From: Cephalothrix spiralis
Taxonomy: Eukaryota > Nemertea > Palaeonemertea > Archinemertea > Cephalotrichidae
Length of the DNA stretch: 10,199 nt
NCBI GenBank assembly: GCA_032353305.1
Contig: JAUCNG010415910.1
Location: forward strand, 1-10,199
Direction: 5' to 3'
In this document: piece by piece, positions 7,917 to 10,199 of the stretch
Layout: every line of letters starts with the position of its first letter
Numbering within the stretch: the first letter of the stretch is position 1
The notes under the pieces: generated by a model
Database searches by the model: none
Told to the model about the DNA's origin: nothing
What the model saw: only the letters and a program-made list of their open reading frames with translations
Made by a program: the position numbers and the translations under genes

Positions 7917-9785
7917 ATGAACACTCTCAATAACCAACAACAATATAACACTTGGCAGCACGACCAACAACAGCACCAATTCCAACACTACATGAATCAA
8001 CACAATAGACCCCAGTTCTACCAACCGATGATGCCTTCTGTCACGCCTCATCCGCAACAGTATTATGCTCAAACTGATACACCAACAAACCTCGACTTTA
8101 GCTCTGTGTTCGCAGAAGAATTAACGTCTGATGTGTCAGTACCGACTACGTCATTCGTGCCATCGGCACAGTCTTCATCTAGTACGCCTGTGCCTGCGTC
8201 TGCCGCTGTCGTTCTGTCTGCTGGCTCGTCAACTAATGGTATCGTCTCCTACTCCACAAATGGAAGTGGACTTAAACGCAAACGACAATCTGCCGATGAA
8301 TGCGCGGCACCAGCAAAAATCGAAGAGGAATACGATCCGTCTTACCCATCCATGTCGGTCACTGGCTCTGATAAATGCGACGATCTGCTGAGACGGCATA
8401 TTACTAAAGAAAACACTTTCTTAAAAGACGTATCCGTACACAACGGTCTGGCCATGAATGACAAGGACAAAAAACATTTCTCTCTTCTCTACAAGAGAGT
8501 AGTGAAACCCGACACCAATAAACGAACAATTGGCTTTGTCGGTTCAGTTCGTGCCCTACGTTCTATGCCGATGGCTGATTACAACAATGGATATCACAAT
8601 CACAAAGCGAAACGACAAAGACCCGATGGTACCAGCGGCACCAACAAACACAACGGAAAATCAGATATGTCTAACGCTCCAACATCAAAGGACTTGTCCG
8701 ATCAGTTCATCGCCAAAGCCATTCACGAGAACAAGGGAGCCTGTAACGAACTTATCGACGATAAAAACAAAATGTTACGTGATATCCTCAAACGTCAGCG
8801 TGGTGATCCCAATCTCACCTATCTTCGTTCCGTGGACCCAGATATGTTCCGATGTATCAACAAGGAGGTTGTCACCCTTGTTACCCTTATACCGTACTTC
8901 TTTCTACTCGGCGAACAGGCTCAACACATCATTCTCACCGAGTTCGACAAACATATTCAACACCCTGAAAAGTACAAGGACTTCATCGATTTGCTCTATC
9001 ACGAGAGCGAGATCAACCCCATCAGCAATTTACTCGCCATTTACGGCAATGCAATTTGCGTTGTCTGGCTTTTGCTGATTAAGCAGTACAAAATGGAAAT
9101 CGATGAACTCTTTGCCAACTACCTATTCGACATCGAAGTGAACGCAAGCGATAACTCCGGGTATCTAGGATACATGCAGAAAACCAAACACACCCTTATT
9201 TGCTACAAAACAAAAGTTACAAACATGTTAGAAAAAGAACTACCACAACTCGTCGCAGAACCGAAAACTGTACGCAATGTTACGAATCTTCAACTGTCCG
9301 CCTTTTCGCAGATATGCAAAGAGATTCGCTCGCTGTCTATCGAACGTAATATTATTCAGCAGATGTTACAGTGCCTTATATACAAGATGGTCGTTACCAG
9401 CTACAAAGTCATCGATGACCCGCTTCACAAAAACTTCGCCGACGACTCTGTAGCTGCCAAGTTGGTATTCGACTCAATTGAACACTGGAAGAACGCAGCT
9501 AAGATAAAGTGTGCTACTGCCATAGAGCGTTACAATGACTCTGTGTGTGTTACCGAACCGATGATTCTGTCTAACATGAACATTATAATGGAAACCTTGT
9601 TAACCAGGAATAAGACCAAATATGTTGGCTCGGTTTATCGTTACGAGATAAAGTACGTTGCAAATAAAAAAAAACGTGAACTTCAGTATTACCAAGTGTT
9701 TCTAAAACTGTTACAACGTTGCGGACTAAACGCAGAAGCAAAACAGCAACAAGATGCCATATTGGACAAAACAGTTATCATGTGA
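7917..9785 (+). CDS. 622-residue protein of unknown function, Gln/Asn-rich N-terminus, helical C-terminal half
   Basis: I do not recognise this protein. Residues 1-52 are rich in Gln, Asn, His, Tyr and Pro and look disordered or prion-like. Residues 53-118 are rich in Ser, Thr, Ala and Val and include a short acidic-hydrophobic segment (DFSSVFAEEL, 60-69). Two basic clusters, LKRKR (119-123) and KAKRQR (230-235), resemble nuclear localisation signals. From about residue 255 to the end the sequence is well ordered and probably mostly helical, with hydrophobic stretches at 318-331 and 369-388. The second is long enough for a membrane helix but could equally be a buried helix. No catalytic motif or Cys/His zinc pattern was seen. 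The ATG has A at -3. The disordered, nuclear-signal-bearing front with a structured back suggests a DNA-binding, transcriptional or scaffold protein; a virion protein is also possible. The length and coherent composition make the CDS secure. Confidence 0.9.
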   Translation: MNTLNNQQQYNTWQHDQQQHQFQHYMNQHNRPQFYQPMMPSVTPHPQQYYAQTDTPTNLDFSSVFAEELTSDVSVPTTSFVPSAQSSSSTPVPASAAVVLSAGSSTNGIVSYSTNGSGLKRKRQSADECAAPAKIEEEYDPSYPSMSVTGSDKCDDLLRRHITKENTFLKDVSVHNGLAMNDKDKKHFSLLYKRVVKPDTNKRTIGFVGSVRALRSMPMADYNNGYHNHKAKRQRPDGTSGTNKHNGKSDMSNAPTSKDLSDQFIAKAIHENKGACNELIDDKNKMLRDILKRQRGDPNLTYLRSVDPDMFRCINKEVVTLVTLIPYFFLLGEQAQHIILTEFDKHIQHPEKYKDFIDLLYHESEINPISNLLAIYGNAICVVWLLLIKQYKMEIDELFANYLFDIEVNASDNSGYLGYMQKTKHTLICYKTKVTNMLEKELPQLVAEPKTVRNVTNLQLSAFSQICKEIRSLSIERNIIQQMLQCLIYKMVVTSYKVIDDPLHKNFADDSVAAKLVFDSIEHWKNAAKIKCATAIERYNDSVCVTEPMILSNMNIIMETLLTRNKTKYVGSVYRYEIKYVANKKKRELQYYQVFLKLLQRCGLNAEAKQQQDAILDKTVIM

Positions 9786-9922
9786 ACCAAAGCGAAAATG
9801 AACTGAAATGTATCTTTTGTATATATGTATACCATCTTAGTGAGAAATTATTCTGTGTTGGAATACATGTGTTTTTCAAATTGATATGCAGTTTTTTTGA
9901 GTATTTTTTAAATCCCCCATTG
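9786..9922. other. AT-rich 3' flank of the 622-residue gene
   Basis: I see no gene here. No AATAAA or ATTAAA follows the stop codon at 9783-9785 anywhere up to the window end. The only AATAAA nearby is inside the coding frame, at 9663-9668. The transcript end may use a variant signal or the palindrome that follows. Confidence 0.4.
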
Positions 9923-10034
9923 CTGATTGTTGTCTATACATTCCCAATATTTCTCCTACGATCAATTTGTTTGTAACTAATTTTCCAAAGTCCGATTGTC
10001 GGAGAAATATTGGGAATGTATAGCCAACAATCAG
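9923..10034. repeat. Long imperfect palindrome: 34-bp arms, 44-bp loop
   Basis: The left arm 9923-9956 is the reverse complement of the right arm 10001-10034 with 33 of 34 positions matching; the mismatch is at T9933. The loop is 9957-10000. A second inverted pair overlaps it: CAAAGTCCGATTG at 9986-9998 and CAATCAGACTTTG at 10028-10040, matching at 12 of 13 positions, so two alternative folds are possible. Such palindromes occur in the homologous repeat regions of large arthropod DNA viruses, where they act as enhancers or replication origins. They also occur at ends of transposable elements or as bidirectional terminators. The structure is certain; its role is not. Confidence 0.85.
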
Positions 10035-10139
10035 ACTTTGTTTTGATGAAAATTTTTGAAAATTTACAAAGTCTAACAATGATGTGTTTGACTCTGTTCA
10101 ATATTGCTGGTAAAACATTCCAAATGTATAGCCAACAAT
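10015..10139 (+). repeat. Direct repeat of the palindrome core (AATGTATAGCCAACAAT)
   Basis: The 17-mer AATGTATAGCCAACAAT occurs at 10015-10031 and exactly again at 10123-10139, 108 bases apart; each is followed after a few bases by ACTTTG. A third copy with one change lies inverted at 9926-9942. Three copies of one unit in about 215 bases, in both orientations, define a small repeat cluster that may continue past the right edge. Confidence 0.75.
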
Positions 10140-10199
10140 GGGAACTTTGACATTTTTCGACATGTTAACGGTAGTTACATCAGTGTCGTTTCATTGAAA
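10035..10199. other. Non-coding AT-rich right end of the window
   Basis: Apart from the repeat copy at 10123-10139 and scattered CAAAGTC / GACTTTG words, I see nothing here. No reading frame of note runs into the right edge. Confidence 0.4.

Noticed and set aside
7788-8072. 94-codon minus-strand frame over the start of the 622-residue gene
   Set aside because: It is antisense to the Gln-rich N-terminal codons, which give Leu/Val-rich nonsense on the other strand, and it has no independent support.
8530-9078. 182-codon plus-strand frame inside the 622-residue gene
   Set aside because: It is a shifted reading of the main gene, rich in Ser, Thr and Pro as expected from that shift. The main frame is three times longer and compositionally coherent. 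An overlapping gene is not excluded but is unsupported.
9719-10079. Two opposing frames across the palindrome that encode similar peptides (both containing YTFPIFL)
   Set aside because: The similarity is a direct result of the inverted repeat, which reads nearly the same on both strands. It is not evidence of two related genes.

Overview
The window looks like part of a large double-stranded DNA virus of an arthropod, either free or as a well-preserved copy in a host genome. The best placement I can offer is near the nimaviruses (the white spot syndrome virus group). The basis is the left 6.2 kb: one uninterrupted minus-strand reading frame of at least 2,078 codons that carries every exonuclease and polymerase motif of a family B DNA polymerase. 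Most polymerases of this family have roughly 800-1,300 residues. The white spot syndrome virus enzyme, as I recall it, has about 2,350, so size is the main link. This placement is inference and needs a homology search. No bacterial features (Shine-Dalgarno-led operons, tRNA, rRNA, CRISPR) are visible. The genes have eukaryotic-type signals: A at -3 of the start codons, TATA-like boxes, and an AATAAA overlapping a stop codon.

Layout. (1) Positions 1-6234, minus: a giant DNA polymerase with its C-terminal end off the left edge. (2) 6235-6409: a 175-bp divergent intergenic region serving the polymerase (leftward) and the next gene (rightward), containing a perfect 12-bp palindrome. (3) 6410-7363, plus: a 317-residue protein. 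Its first ~100 residues resemble the DUF4326 family, followed by a proline-rich, basic linker with SUMO- and CDK-type motifs. (4) 7364-7916: a 553-bp non-coding stretch with a second copy of the palindrome, a small hairpin, and a 5-codon upstream ORF just before the next gene. (5) 7917-9785, plus: a 622-residue protein I cannot assign, with a Gln/Asn/His-rich N-terminus, two basic nuclear-localisation-like clusters and a large, probably helical C-terminal half. (6) 9786-10199: no gene, but a strong imperfect palindrome (34-bp arms, 33 matching, 44-bp loop) plus a third partial copy of its core, reminiscent of the repeat regions of large arthropod DNA viruses.

The polymerase would be the core of the viral replication machinery. 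Its two neighbours carry nuclear-type signals and could be replication or transcription accessory proteins, but only proximity and composition suggest that. I read the polymerase frame codon by codon across the window and found no stop or frameshift, so nothing here looks decayed.
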